Below are positions 42,304 to 51,920 of a stretch of DNA of 64,000 nucleotides, in pieces. Both the position numbers and the translations under genes were made by a program. This DNA comes from Brevibacillus dissolubilis. GTDB taxonomy: Bacteria; Bacillota; Bacilli; Brevibacillales; Brevibacillaceae. The stretch spans positions 124,001 to 188,000 of the forward strand of contig NZ_VCNA01000006.1 of assembly GCF_006170445.1 (NCBI RefSeq), read 5' to 3'. The notes under the pieces are model-generated. The model was not told where the DNA came from and did not search any database. It was given only the letters and a program-made list of their open reading frames with translations. Positions within the stretch are counted from its first letter, which is position 1. Every line of letters starts with the position of its first letter.

Positions 42304-43038
42304 GTCGGAGAGTAGGGATGAACAGGGAGTAAGAGAATGTTATCAAGAGTGAGAAGGGCACAAAGCTCGATCTTCACTCTTTTTCTTTCTCCATAGGACA
42401 TGGGGTATTCAAATGTTACTGTTTTGTTAACAATTTTTCTTCTATATAAAAAGCTCCTTGAATCCTCCCCCGAAAATATCCCGCCTCCCACTACAGTGCG
42501 TGGAGCTTGCGGAGGTTGGCAAGAGACGAGCCTTTTCTTGAACCCCTACCCAGCGAAGAAAAAATCCATGGCGTCAAATACTTCCTAGAATAACCTCAGG
42601 GGCAATAGTCTTACTTCCCTGTACCACCCAGATGTCCCCTCTCATCGGGGGATCGAAACATTTTGCCCCGTACAAGCCATGGATTATTTCGAAGCGGCCA
42701 GTTGCCCCTTCTCACGCAGGGGTTCAAACCAAGCGAGGCTCTTGCCAACCTCCGCAAAGCTCCCAACCACCCACCTTTTCTAACATTAACAGCATATTCA
42801 ACTGGAAAATTGAGTAAAAGCATATCTCGTTCAAAACCATAGTTAATTATGTTAAAGTTTGCTATAATAATGAATGACAACCAACATATAATTCACAAAA
42901 ACATACCACTAACATATCGCCAAAAGGTTTAATCTATGGTTTCATTAACAATAGATGGAACTTTCCTTGGGCTTTTAACTAGTAATCTTCCCCAACAACC
43001 GCCAACCCTTTATGAAAGTATCAAAGGATGTCGAAATA
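42304..43038. other. Gene-free interval with inverted repeats
   Basis: About 735 bases without a convincing gene up to the small ORF at 43039. Main feature is an inverted repeat pair (42502-42525 and 42739-42763). It also has a short hairpin CCCCTCTCATCGGGG near 42636. The part after 42770 is AT-rich. Short frames on both strands are low quality and lack ribosome sites. Confidence 0.7.
42502..42763. repeat. Long inverted repeat, possible MITE or structured RNA
   Basis: Left arm GGAGCTTGCGGAGG... (42502-42525) pairs with the right arm at 42739-42763 over 24 of 25 positions. Further inward, TTGAACCCCT and AATCCATGG (42563-42571 with 42677-42685) also recur inverted. Loop or body of about 210 bases. 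No transposase. Confidence 0.65.
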
Positions 43039-43146
43039 ATGATTAGATACTCCTATGTCGCCCTCATCATCCATGTGGGGACCGTCATTTTGTTGGAGCT
43101 GATTGCACTTGGAAATAGGAAAGAAAGTGAAAGGTTAACGGGGTAG
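43039..43146 (+). CDS. 35-residue membrane peptide upstream of the GGDEF-EAL gene
   Basis: ATG 43039 after AAAGGATG, TAG at 43144-43146. It encodes one hydrophobic span (VALIIHVGTVILLELIAL) then a polar tail (GNRKESERLTG). The stop is 11 bases before the next start codon, so coupling is plausible. No family is recognised; coding is inferred from spacing and composition only. Confidence 0.45.
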   Translation: MIRYSYVALIIHVGTVILLELIALGNRKESERLTG

Positions 43147-43157
43147 GAGGTTAGGTA

Positions 43158-46100
43158 ATGACTGAAAAGAATCAGAATCCAACTCCAATTCAAAGAGGGG
43201 CAGTAGATATCGACCCACAAGAGTTGACGGCGTCATACGAGGCGCGGATCGCCGAGTTGGAACAATATTTACGTGAACAAGAGCTGCGTTTTCAGCACAC
43301 CTTGCAAAATACGCAGAACATCATTTATCGGTTGAAGCGGCGGGATGACAATCAGATCATCATTACGCTGGCCGAGGGGAAAATTGCCCAAAAATACAAC
43401 ATTACTACGGAATTCGTATATGGAAAAACAATTGTCGAGGTTTTCACCGCGGATGCGGCCCAGTACCTTGGCAGGTTTGAAGAAGCCTTTGCGGGTGAAG
43501 TGGTCTGGTTTGACTGCGATTTGGGCGGCAGAATTTTTCATACCCAACTCTCTCCGGTGTTCGATGCCGGGGTCGTTGCAGAGGTAATCGCTTCTGCCAT
43601 TGATATCACGGAGGCTCGTCAGGCTGAGACGGAACGCTGGCAGATGGCTGAACGCTTCAAACGAACACTGGCTCTCCTGCCTAGCTTCATTTTCAGCTGT
43701 ACACGGGACGAACATGGACGGATTCGTTTTAACTTCAAGGAAGGGGCGCTCGTAGAAGATTTCGCCCACCTGACAGATAAGGTAGAAGGGGCGACCGTGG
43801 AAGAGCTCTACTCATCTCCATTTTTGGAACAGTTGATCACTTCTTTCAACCACGCGTTCACTGGGGAAAAGGTCGAATTCCAATCGGAGTATGCTGGACG
43901 TCTCTACAGCGTGTTTGCCAAGGCAGTACAGGGTAAGAGCTCGGATGATCCGGTCAGCGAGATCGTAGGAGTCGTCTCGGATATATCAGATCGCAAGCGT
44001 ACAGAAGAAGTGCTTCACGTGATCACACAGGGGATCACGGCAAAGACTGGGGTGGAATTCTTCCGCTATCTGGTGCAGCATCTGACCCAGACGCTCGGTG
44101 TACAGTATGCATTTGTCGGCAAGATTCAGAAGGGCCGGGAAGATCGGGTGCAGACGCTGGCCGTGGCACGGGACGGTGAGATCCTGGAAAATGTCGAGTA
44201 CAACATCGCCGGCACCTCTTCTGAATATACGATGCAAAACAAGCTGTGCAGCGTAGCAAGCCATGTCCAGGAGAGATTCCCGCAGGACAAATGGCTGCAC
44301 GCTCAAAATCTGCAGAGCCATATTGGAATTGCGCTGCATGATTCCAACGGGCATCCGACCGGGATCATTACCGTGATGGATTCGAAGCCGATCCCCAATG
44401 TGGAGCTGATTGAAACGATGCTGACCATCTTCGCCGTTCGGGCTGCAGCCGAGTTGGAGCGGCAGCTTGGGGAAGAGGAACTGCGCCGAAGCAATGCGAT
44501 TCTGATGGCTACCCAAGAGGCGGCACTGGACGGTATCCTGATCATCGACCATAATCTGAGGGTGATCGAGTACAATTCCCGGTTAAAAGAACTGTGGGGC
44601 GCATCGGACGATGTCTTTGCGAACCGGGATGCCAGTGAACTGATTCAGTTCTGTCTGCCATTACTGACGGAGCCGTCGATCTTTTTTGATCAGATGAAAT
44701 ACTTGAGCGAGCATCCAACCGAGTTTACCCAAATGGAAGTGCAGCTCAAGGACGGACGTATCTTCGATAGCTATTCCGGGCCGGTCATGGACGGGGATCA
44801 GAACAGCTACGGACGAATCTGGTACTTCCGTGATGTGACAGACCGTAAGCGATTCGAGGAGCAGATGCGTCACCAAGTTTACTTCGACTCACTGACAGGT
44901 CTGCCTAACCGCATCCTGTTTGAAGACCGTCTCACGCTGGCGATCTCACAAGCGAAGCGTACCGATACGATGCTGGCTGTGATGTTCCTTGACCTTGACC
45001 GTTTCAAGGTAATTAATGATACATTGGGCCACTCTACAGGGGATATGCTGCTTCAACAGGTAGCGACCCGTCTGGAGCGTAGTGTACAGGAAGGCAACAC
45101 CATCTGCCGCCTGGTTGGTGACGAGTTCCAGATCATTCTGCAGGATATCACCAGTGTGCAGGATGCGGTCAAAGCCGCGCAGCATGTGCTGGATCATCTC
45201 GGATCACCGTTCATCATCGACGGTAACGAGCTGTTCGTCGCTACCAGTATCGGGATTAGTCTGTTCCCATCCGACGGGAAGGACTCCCGCGACATTACGA
45301 AGCATGCCAAGGCGGCGATGTATCGGGCCAAGGAAAGCGGCGGCAACAAGTACCAGCTGTACACATCCTCGATGAATGAAACCGCCTTTGAGAAAATGGC
45401 CTTGGAAAAAGACCTGCGCAAAGCGATCGAACGCAATGAGCTGGTCATCTACTATCAGCCGCGTGTTGATCTGGTCAGTGGCAGGCTGATCGGGATGGAG
45501 GCACTGGTACGCTGGGATCATCCGCATCTGGGCCGCATTTCACCTGCTGAGTTCATCCCGCTGGCAGAAGAGTCTGGCTTGATCATCCCGCTTGATGAAT
45601 ATGTGCTCAAACGGGCTTGTGCGCAGAACAAATCCTGGCAGGACCAAGGATATCCACCGTTGCGCGTAGCGGTCAACCTGTCCGCGATTCAGTTCCAACA
45701 GCGCAATCTGGCTGTCATGATCCAAAATGCCTTAAAAGAAAGCCAGCTTGAGCCACAATGGCTGGAGATTGAGATCACCGAGGGTGTGACCATGCATAAG
45801 GCTGATATGGCCGTAGCCACCCTGCACGAACTGAAGGAGCTGGGAATTCACATCGCCATCGACGATTTTGGCACAGGCTACTCGTCGCTTAGCTATCTGA
45901 AAAAATTCCCAATCGACACACTAAAAATCGATCGATCCTTCGTCCGCGACATCACACTCGACCCGGACGATGCCGAGATCGTTTCCTATATTATCGCGCT
46001 GGCGCACAGCCTCAAGCTCAATGTCATTGCCGAGGGCGTCGAGACAGAAGGACAGCGGGCCTTCCTCTGTGAACGCAGCTGTGATGAGATGCAAGGCTTC

Positions 46101-46163
46101 CTCTACAGCCCACCGTTATCGGTCAGTGATTTTGAAGATCTGCTGAGAAGAAATGCCGGATAA
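43158..46163 (+). CDS. PAS-PAS-GAF-PAS-GGDEF-EAL c-di-GMP signalling protein
   Basis: 1001 residues, cytosolic. Order: short coiled coil (about 25-45), two PAS-like domains (to 280), GAF (about 290-435), PAS (445-570), GGDEF (about 580-735), EAL (745-1000). The GGDEF signature reads LVGDEF (652-657): the first Gly is Val, so cyclase activity is doubtful. The EAL domain is complete: E781-A-L, VNLSAIQ, LEIEITEG, IDDFGTGYSSL, LKIDRSF, AEGVETEGQ and QGFLYS. So it is likely a phosphodiesterase with a GTP-binding regulatory GGDEF. ATG 43158 follows AGGAGG. Sensed ligands are unknown. Confidence 0.9.
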   Translation: MTEKNQNPTPIQRGAVDIDPQELTASYEARIAELEQYLREQELRFQHTLQNTQNIIYRLKRRDDNQIIITLAEGKIAQKYNITTEFVYGKTIVEVFTADAAQYLGRFEEAFAGEVVWFDCDLGGRIFHTQLSPVFDAGVVAEVIASAIDITEARQAETERWQMAERFKRTLALLPSFIFSCTRDEHGRIRFNFKEGALVEDFAHLTDKVEGATVEELYSSPFLEQLITSFNHAFTGEKVEFQSEYAGRLYSVFAKAVQGKSSDDPVSEIVGVVSDISDRKRTEEVLHVITQGITAKTGVEFFRYLVQHLTQTLGVQYAFVGKIQKGREDRVQTLAVARDGEILENVEYNIAGTSSEYTMQNKLCSVASHVQERFPQDKWLHAQNLQSHIGIALHDSNGHPTGIITVMDSKPIPNVELIETMLTIFAVRAAAELERQLGEEELRRSNAILMATQEAALDGILIIDHNLRVIEYNSRLKELWGASDDVFANRDASELIQFCLPLLTEPSIFFDQMKYLSEHPTEFTQMEVQLKDGRIFDSYSGPVMDGDQNSYGRIWYFRDVTDRKRFEEQMRHQVYFDSLTGLPNRILFEDRLTLAISQAKRTDTMLAVMFLDLDRFKVINDTLGHSTGDMLLQQVATRLERSVQEGNTICRLVGDEFQIILQDITSVQDAVKAAQHVLDHLGSPFIIDGNELFVATSIGISLFPSDGKDSRDITKHAKAAMYRAKESGGNKYQLYTSSMNETAFEKMALEKDLRKAIERNELVIYYQPRVDLVSGRLIGMEALVRWDHPHLGRISPAEFIPLAEESGLIIPLDEYVLKRACAQNKSWQDQGYPPLRVAVNLSAIQFQQRNLAVMIQNALKESQLEPQWLEIEITEGVTMHKADMAVATLHELKELGIHIAIDDFGTGYSSLSYLKKFPIDTLKIDRSFVRDITLDPDDAEIVSYIIALAHSLKLNVIAEGVETEGQRAFLCERSCDEMQGFLYSPPLSVSDFEDLLRRNAG

Positions 46164-46165
46164 AT

Positions 46166-46200
46166 AAAAAAAGACTACCTCACAGGGTAGTCTTTTTTTT
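46166..46200. terminator. Bidirectional terminator between GGDEF-EAL gene and yutJ
   Basis: Stem AAAAAAAGACTACC / GGTAGTCTTTTTTTT. Confidence 0.85.
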
Positions 46201-46224
46201 ACAGCTGGCTTCAGGGTTCTCTCT

Positions 46225-47292
46225 CTAGCCCAGATGGTTTTTGTACATCCAGAGTACACCGCTTTTCATGACGCGGGCCATTTGACCGGTGAGGGATACT
46301 TTCCCCATGACACCGAAACCTTCTTTTTTCCCGAGGGAGCCGAGTACGCCTTTCAGCTTGATATCCGGCATCGCAGACGGGAGGGTGAGACCTTTCATCT
46401 CAAGCTTGAGAATCATGGCGATCTGTTCACCTTGCTCCTCGGCAAGCTGAGCACTAGGAGCAAACGGCAGGCTCGCACTGTCACCGCATACATAGACATT
46501 CGGATAATTCGGGAGCTGGTGGTACATGTTGAGTACCGCACGACCGCTGTTATCGTGATCGACCGGGAGCGCACGGACGATGTGGCTCGCCTGAATACCG
46601 GCTGTCCAGATGATTTCATCGGTCAGCAGCTCTTGATCATGGTTGTATACCACACCTTGCTCAACGCGGTTGACATTGGCCATGGAGACGAGCTGTACGT
46701 CGTTTTTGGTAAACCAGGAAGATGCATATTGCTGCAGCTTTTTCGGGAATGGGCTGAGGATGCATTCGCCGCGGTCGACCAGACGGATGTTGAGGTCAGG
46801 ACGGCTTTCACGAAGCTCAGAAGCTACTTCCACACCGCTCAAACCACCGCCGACAACGGTAATCTGACCGTATGGCTTGATGTTGCTGACAGCTGCATAC
46901 GTACGGCGGGTTGCACCAAGGGTCTGAATCGAGTGGGTGTACAGATCTGCGCCAGGGATTCCATGGTATTTGTCCTCACAACCCAAAGCAATCACGAGCC
47001 AGTCATATTCCAGTGCTTCTCCGTGAGCGAATACAATGTTACGTGATTCGAGATCAATACCGCTAACTTCACCATGCTTTATGGTTAAACGAGGATCATT
47101 GGGAAACGCGACACGTATCTTCGATTCCGGTTCAGTACCTGCGGCAAGGGCGTAGTACTCTGTTTTCAACCCATGGAAAGGCATTCTGTCTACCAACGTG
47201 ACGAACACATTTTCCGGAAGTTCAGGGCTTAACATACGTTCCACTACCCGTAAGCCTCCGTAACCTCCACCTAGGATCACTAGTCGTTTCAT
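46225..47292 (-). CDS. yutJ: NAD(P)/FAD-dependent oxidoreductase, NDH-2-like YutJ
   Basis: 355 residues of the type II NADH dehydrogenase fold. FAD motif LVILGGGYGGLRVVE at the N-terminus, NAD motif TVVGGGLSGVEVASEL near residue 160, and the FAD-binding VCGDSASL near 285. No strong C-terminal membrane helix. It transfers electrons from NADH to a quinone or other acceptor. ATG 47292 is inside a longer frame to 47331 and has AAAGGA upstream. Divergent from yuzB. Confidence 0.9.
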   Translation of the reverse strand: MKRLVILGGGYGGLRVVERMLSPELPENVFVTLVDRMPFHGLKTEYYALAAGTEPESKIRVAFPNDPRLTIKHGEVSGIDLESRNIVFAHGEALEYDWLVIALGCEDKYHGIPGADLYTHSIQTLGATRRTYAAVSNIKPYGQITVVGGGLSGVEVASELRESRPDLNIRLVDRGECILSPFPKKLQQYASSWFTKNDVQLVSMANVNRVEQGVVYNHDQELLTDEIIWTAGIQASHIVRALPVDHDNSGRAVLNMYHQLPNYPNVYVCGDSASLPFAPSAQLAEEQGEQIAMILKLEMKGLTLPSAMPDIKLKGVLGSLGKKEGFGVMGKVSLTGQMARVMKSGVLWMYKNHLG

Positions 47293-47448
47293 AGGAAGTC
47301 TTGTCCTTTCTGTTGCCTTTTTATCTACCACATTCTATTTTTGTCTGTTCGGCATTAAATTGCAAGCATTATATTTCATGCCAGCTGGCTGGATGTTATA
47401 ATTTTTTACGTACCGAGCAAGAATGCTCTTGAACAGGAGGTTTATTGC

Positions 47449-47697
47449 GTGAAACCGCTCGTTGAATTCTGTTCCAGTAATGTTTCATCTTATAGTAAGC
47501 CTGTGATGACCGCACTGGAGAACGACCAGGAATTAGATGCTGATGTGGTCGAGTACGGATGTCTGGGTCATTGCGGAGAATGCTATATGCAACCTTTCGC
47601 TTTAGTTAACGGTGATTTTATCACCACGGAAAACGCGGATGAATTGATTGAAGCGATCAAGAAAAAAATCCGTGAAGATCTGGAAGCTATGGAATAG
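47449..47697 (+). CDS. yuzB: DUF1450 protein YuzB
   Basis: 82 residues, like YuzB/DUF1450: PLVEFCSSNV, VVEYGCLGHCGECYMQPFALVNGD. Four Cys (one N-terminal plus C-x3-C-x2-C) suggest a metal or 2Fe-2S thioredoxin-like fold. Function unknown. GTG 47449 follows CAGGAGG. Divergent from yutJ, the order known in Bacillus subtilis. Confidence 0.88.
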   Translation: MKPLVEFCSSNVSSYSKPVMTALENDQELDADVVEYGCLGHCGECYMQPFALVNGDFITTENADELIEAIKKKIREDLEAME

Positions 47698-47711
47698 GCT
47701 TCTGGTGAATC

Positions 47712-47742
47712 AACCCCTTTCTGTTATGGAAAGGGGTTTTTG
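47712..47742 (+). terminator. Terminator after yuzB
   Basis: AACCCCTTT / AAAGGGGTTTTT hairpin. Confidence 0.8.
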
Positions 47743-47912
47743 CTTGTAGGGTCACCATCAACTGGCAAAATTATACCGAAACCTTCACGATAAAATATTT
47801 TAGGTTTGATAATTTGTCGAAATGGGTAGATAATGGTAATGCTGAAACAAAATTTACATTATTAAACCATTTTTGATGCATATGAGGAATTTATAGGGGA
47901 AAAGGGGAAGAG

Positions 47913-49661
47913 ATGATGAAGCAAATCGGGATGAGCCTACGGACGAAACTAATCATAATATCTATGTTGCTTCTGGCGATACCCAGCTTAACGGTCGGAT
48001 TGATCAGCTATCAGGAAGCCAAGACTTCATTAGACAAGCTTGGAGAGACCGGGCTTCGCAATCAAGTTCACTTGGCGATTGAGATGATTCATGTGCTGAA
48101 TCAGCAGGTAAAGGAAGGGGAGCTTCCGTTAGAGAAGGCACAGGAGCAGGTCAAAGAAGCCATCCTCGGACCGAAAAACGCAGACGGCAAACGTCCAATC
48201 AATCCAGCCATCGATGTAGGGGAGAACGGCTATATGTTCGTCTTGGATGACAAGGCCATGCTGCTGGCTCATCCGACAAGCGAAGGCAAGAGCATGTGGG
48301 ATATGACCGATGAAAATGGTGTGATGCTGGGACAGGAGCTCGTCAATAACGGGAAGGCAGGCGGTGGATTCACCCACTATGTCTGGCCGCTTCCAACGAA
48401 CCCCGACATCTTGGCTCCCAAAATCAGCTACTCGAAACAAGAGACCGAATGGGGATGGATCGTCGGTTCCGGATCTTATATGATGGACTTCAATAAGGAT
48501 GCGACAAATATTTTGAATGTGCTGATGATTACACTGGGCGTTTCTCTTTTATTGGGTGCTGCCATTATCTATCTCTTCGCCCGCAAAATGTGTGATCCAC
48601 TCAGCCAAATGGCGGAAAAAGTACAGCTTGTCGCAGGTGGCGATCTGACCGTACCGCCGATTCAAGTGAAAAGCAAAGATGAAGTGGGCGTACTGGCAAC
48701 AGGCTTTAACCAAATGACCGCCAGTCTGAAAAACGTCATCGTCGAGCTGGCTACTGCTTCCACACATGTCGCCAACTCTTCCGACGAACTGGCCGTCCGC
48801 GTCGAGCAAAGCAATCAAGCCTCCGAAGAAATCGCCTGTACCATCGTAGAGCTGGCCAATGGCTCCAGCCAACAGGTGCTCAATCTCAATGAGACGCATG
48901 ACTCCGCCCTTGATATCTCACGGGGGATGGAGCAGATCAGCCAGAGCATTCAGACGGTGGCCCATGCTTCCTCAGATGCAACCGAGAAGGCTCACAACGG
49001 CCAACATGTCGTCAATCAAGCGATTAAGCAGATGAATGCCATCGGGGAAAAAGTAAGCGCCTCAGCGAAGCTGGTCAACACGCTGGGCGACAAGTCCCAA
49101 GAGATCGGGGAAATCGTATCCCTGATCACACAGATCGCAGGACAGACCAACCTGCTTGCTCTCAATGCGGCGATTGAAGCGGCTCGGGCTGGAGAGCAGG
49201 GACGCGGATTCGCAGTGGTTGCTGACGAGGTACGCAAGCTGGCTGAACAGGCTGGAGGTGCGGCCCAGCATATCAGCGGACTGATCGGTGAAATCCAGCG
49301 GGAAACATCAGAAGCAGTAGTCGTGATGCATGAGGGCACAGAGGCTGTAAAAGAGGGGATTGAGATCGTCAGCCACTCTGGAGATGCATTTGACGATATC
49401 CTCGGCTCGATCAACGAAGTATCCCGCCAAGCCCAAGATGTCCTCGCCATCGTCGAGGAGGTCAATGCAGGCACTCAGCTGATGGTCAACGCCATGCAGC
49501 AGGTATCTGCAATCACGGAGCAGTCCTCACACGATACCAAGCAGATGTCCGCTGTCATTCAGCAACAGACCGCTTCGATGCAGGAGATCTCCGCCTCATC
49601 TGAGATGCTTGCGGAGATGGCTACGGAGCTGCAGCAACTCGTCCAATCCTTTAAGCACTAG
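47913..49661 (+). CDS. Methyl-accepting chemotaxis protein with Cache sensor
   Basis: 582 residues. TM1 ([19 protein letters not shown]) is followed by an extracellular Cache-2-like sensor ([37 protein letters not shown]), TM2 ([20 protein letters not shown]), HAMP, and a cytoplasmic signalling domain with the conserved hairpin tip [20 protein letters not shown] and [20 protein letters not shown]. The tip means it couples to CheA/CheW. Ligand unknown. The first of two adjacent ATGs (47913, 47916) is used, after GGGGAAGAG. Confidence 0.95.
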   Translation: MMKQIGMSLRTKLIIISMLLLAIPSLTVGLISYQEAKTSLDKLGETGLRNQVHLAIEMIHVLNQQVKEGELPLEKAQEQVKEAILGPKNADGKRPINPAIDVGENGYMFVLDDKAMLLAHPTSEGKSMWDMTDENGVMLGQELVNNGKAGGGFTHYVWPLPTNPDILAPKISYSKQETEWGWIVGSGSYMMDFNKDATNILNVLMITLGVSLLLGAAIIYLFARKMCDPLSQMAEKVQLVAGGDLTVPPIQVKSKDEVGVLATGFNQMTASLKNVIVELATASTHVANSSDELAVRVEQSNQASEEIACTIVELANGSSQQVLNLNETHDSALDISRGMEQISQSIQTVAHASSDATEKAHNGQHVVNQAIKQMNAIGEKVSASAKLVNTLGDKSQEIGEIVSLITQIAGQTNLLALNAAIEAARAGEQGRGFAVVADEVRKLAEQAGGAAQHISGLIGEIQRETSEAVVVMHEGTEAVKEGIEIVSHSGDAFDDILGSINEVSRQAQDVLAIVEEVNAGTQLMVNAMQQVSAITEQSSHDTKQMSAVIQQQTASMQEISASSEMLAEMATELQQLVQSFKH

Positions 49662-49680
49662 TATTGGTATTCATCATAAA

Positions 49681-49720
49681 AAAACGGTAGAACCCCCACG
49701 ACGGAGGATTCTACCGTTTT
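49681..49720. terminator. Bidirectional terminator between chemoreceptor and mqnE
   Basis: Stem AAAACGGTAGAA / TTCTACCGTTTT. Confidence 0.85.
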
Positions 49721-49730
49721 TCTGTTTGGA

Positions 49731-50834
49731 TTAATATTCTTTTACGGTGTTATAGAAGGTATCACGTTCGATCGCTTTTTTGCCGGCGCCTTCGATGAGC
49801 CATACCAGTTCATCTACGGTCAGAGCAGACTGGGTCAGGGCACCTGCTGCGTGGCTGATGCGCTCTTCGATCAATGTACCGTGTACGTCAGAAGAACCCA
49901 TGGAGAGAGCCAATTGGGTCAACTGGGTACCGATGTTGATGAAGTACGCTTTGACGTGCTGGACATTATCGAGCATCAGACGGCTGATCGCCATGGTTTT
50001 CATGTCGTCCATCGCAGAGGTACGGCGCTTGATCCCGGCAGTTGCTTTCATCGGCTGTACAGCCAGCGGGATGAATACCATGAAGCCGTTGGTCTCGTCT
50101 TGGAGCTTACGCACGCGGTCCATGTGGATGAGGCGCTCTTCCAATGTTTCGATGGAACCGTAGAGCATGGTTGCATGTGTACGCAGGCCAAGCTCATGTG
50201 CAGTCTGGTGCGCGCGGAGCCAGTCGTCTGTGGACGCTTTTTCCGGGCTCATTTTGGCACGGTAACGCTCGGTCAGGATCTCAGCACCGCCGCCTGGCAT
50301 AGTATCCAGACCTGCTTTGATCAGCTCTTGGAGCACTTCACGGAAGTTCAGGCCGGAGATACGGGAGAAGAACTCAATCTCAGCACCAGTGTACGCTTTA
50401 ATGGTTACATTTGGGTACGCTTTCTTGAGCGTGCTGACCGTATCGAGATAGTAGTCGAATTTGACATGCTGGTTGTGACCGCCTACGATATGGAACTCAC
50501 GGACGCCTTCATGGTAGCGGTTGCCTACATAATGAAGCAACTCATCCATGCTCATGGTGTATGCACCCTCTTGGTCCTGATCGCGGCGGAAGCCACAGAA
50601 GCTGCATTTCGCTTCACAGACGTTGGTCGGGTTGATGTACATATTCTGAATGAAGTAGACATTGTTGCCGTTCTTGCGCTGATTCACCGCGTTCGCCAGT
50701 TGGCCGATGGTCAGCACATCGTTGGAATTGTAGAGCGCAAGGCCATCCTCAATGGTCAGGCGTTCACCGCGCAGAACTTTCTCTGCGACTGATTCCAATG
50801 TTTTATCTTGTGTTTGAATGGTTAAAATAGACAA
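49731..50834 (-). CDS. mqnE: Aminofutalosine synthase MqnE
   Basis: 367 residues, radical SAM. Motif NPTNVCEAKCSFCGFRRD carries C-x3-C-x2-C. Features of MqnE rather than MqnC: ERLTIEDGLALYNSND at the start, MPGGGAEILTERYR, ATMLYGSIETLEER, NVQHVKAYFINIG, SSDVHGTLIEERISHAAGA and ERDTFYN at the end. MqnE makes aminodeoxyfutalosine from 3-enolpyruvylbenzoate and SAM in menaquinone synthesis. No other mqn gene is in the window. The TTG start at 50834 follows GGAAGGGGG; the frame to 50864 lacks a site. Confidence 0.88.
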   Translation of the reverse strand: MSILTIQTQDKTLESVAEKVLRGERLTIEDGLALYNSNDVLTIGQLANAVNQRKNGNNVYFIQNMYINPTNVCEAKCSFCGFRRDQDQEGAYTMSMDELLHYVGNRYHEGVREFHIVGGHNQHVKFDYYLDTVSTLKKAYPNVTIKAYTGAEIEFFSRISGLNFREVLQELIKAGLDTMPGGGAEILTERYRAKMSPEKASTDDWLRAHQTAHELGLRTHATMLYGSIETLEERLIHMDRVRKLQDETNGFMVFIPLAVQPMKATAGIKRRTSAMDDMKTMAISRLMLDNVQHVKAYFINIGTQLTQLALSMGSSDVHGTLIEERISHAAGALTQSALTVDELVWLIEGAGKKAIERDTFYNTVKEY

Positions 50835-51063
50835 GGTAAAGACCCCCTTCCATAACTTGTACAAAATTGATACACAACGTTAGCCGTTCTTTCCGCCAAG
50901 TCTTGCTTGGGAAAGCCCTTTTATTATAAAACTTCTTATCGGAAGGAACAACCTATTCGCACTTTTTACAAAAAACGACAGAAAAAGATGGGAATTAATG
51001 TTTGCATCTATAAGTAAAATCCTGTAAAATAAGTGTATAAGTATAAGCGAGGAGGAGATTCTT

Positions 51064-51270
51064 ATGCGGGATTCCATCCTTGAAAAAATCGAACTCCTTC
51101 GACAGCAAATGGTAAAAAATGGCCTTGAACTCGGTTTGAGTCACCCCGATGTTCTCGAATACAGCCAAAGAATCGACCGACTGCACAACCAACTGCTGGA
51201 GTTGGATTCGGCTCAAGGAAAGCAACCGTATCGTTTCGTGGTATTTGAAAAGCAGGCACACTTTGCATAG
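51064..51270 (+). CDS. Spo0E-like aspartyl-phosphate phosphatase
   Basis: 68 residues, two helices. LEKIELLRQQMVKNGLELG and VLEYSQRIDRLHNQLLE match Spo0E-family phosphatases, including the S-Q-x-x-D signature (SQRID). These dephosphorylate Spo0A-P or other response regulators and delay sporulation. The ATG at 51064 follows GAGGAGGAG. Its short C-terminal tail (RFVVFEKQAHFA) differs from Spo0E itself. Confidence 0.75.
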   Translation: MRDSILEKIELLRQQMVKNGLELGLSHPDVLEYSQRIDRLHNQLLELDSAQGKQPYRFVVFEKQAHFA

Positions 51271-51470
51271 ACAGCGAGAGCGAAGAGGGGATTGATGCCC
51301 CTCTTATTTTGCTTTTGGGGGTATTGCTTTTGGAAGTCTGGCCGCCCGAAAGTGTCCGTTCACCTTGTTGCCGTCCGTGTTTGTCGGTATACTGTTGGTA
51401 AGGTGTGTCACACACTATAGAAGGTTTTTGGACTGAAATCAACCCAATCTAAAAGGGGAGTGAATATACG

Positions 51471-51836
51471 ATGAGCATCATCACAATCAGCGAAGCTGCA
51501 CAAAAGAGAGTAAGAGAACTGCTCGCTGCTGACAATAACCCGAACCAATTCCTGCGCGTCGGCGTCCGTCCAGGCGGCTGCAGCGGCTTCACCTACGGCA
51601 TGGGCACCGATGAGAACATGCGTGAAGGCGACCAAGTGGTGGAATACGAAGGCTTCAAGGTCGTCGTGGATGAGGAGAGCTTCAAGTACATCAAAGGCTT
51701 GGAGATCGATTTCAAAGAATCCATGCTCGGCGGCGGCTTCACCATGGAGAACCCGAATGCGTCTGCGACCTGTGGCTGCGGGGTGTCGTTCCGTACGGCG
51801 ACGAATGAGGGTCAAGCGGAGAAGTGTGACGACTAA
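51471..51836 (+). CDS. yutM: A-type Fe-S carrier YutM (HesB/IscA family)
   Basis: 121 residues. The three Cys of A-type carriers are present: C in GGCSGF and the C-x-C in ATCGCGVSF. It stores or delivers iron or 2Fe-2S to apoproteins. ATG 51471 follows AAAGGGGAG. Single-gene unit, terminator follows. Confidence 0.93.
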   Translation: MSIITISEAAQKRVRELLAADNNPNQFLRVGVRPGGCSGFTYGMGTDENMREGDQVVEYEGFKVVVDEESFKYIKGLEIDFKESMLGGGFTMENPNASATCGCGVSFRTATNEGQAEKCDD

Positions 51837-51865
51837 GACCCACACATGTTAACACAAGATAAAAT

Positions 51866-51908
51866 CAACTCCTAAGGCATTGAGGTGATCGATGCTTTAG
51901 GAGTTTTT
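51866..51908. terminator. Bidirectional terminator between yutM and spo0M
   Basis: Fourteen-base stem, AACTCCTAAGGCAT / ATGCTTTAGGAGTT with one wobble. Confidence 0.8.
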
Positions 51909-51920
51909 ATTTGTTCTCTA

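Noticed and set aside
42611-42880. 89-codon minus-strand frame and a 62-codon plus-strand frame in the inverted-repeat region
   Set aside because: No ribosome sites, unusual composition, and they overlap the inverted-repeat arms; more likely a repeat read in frame.
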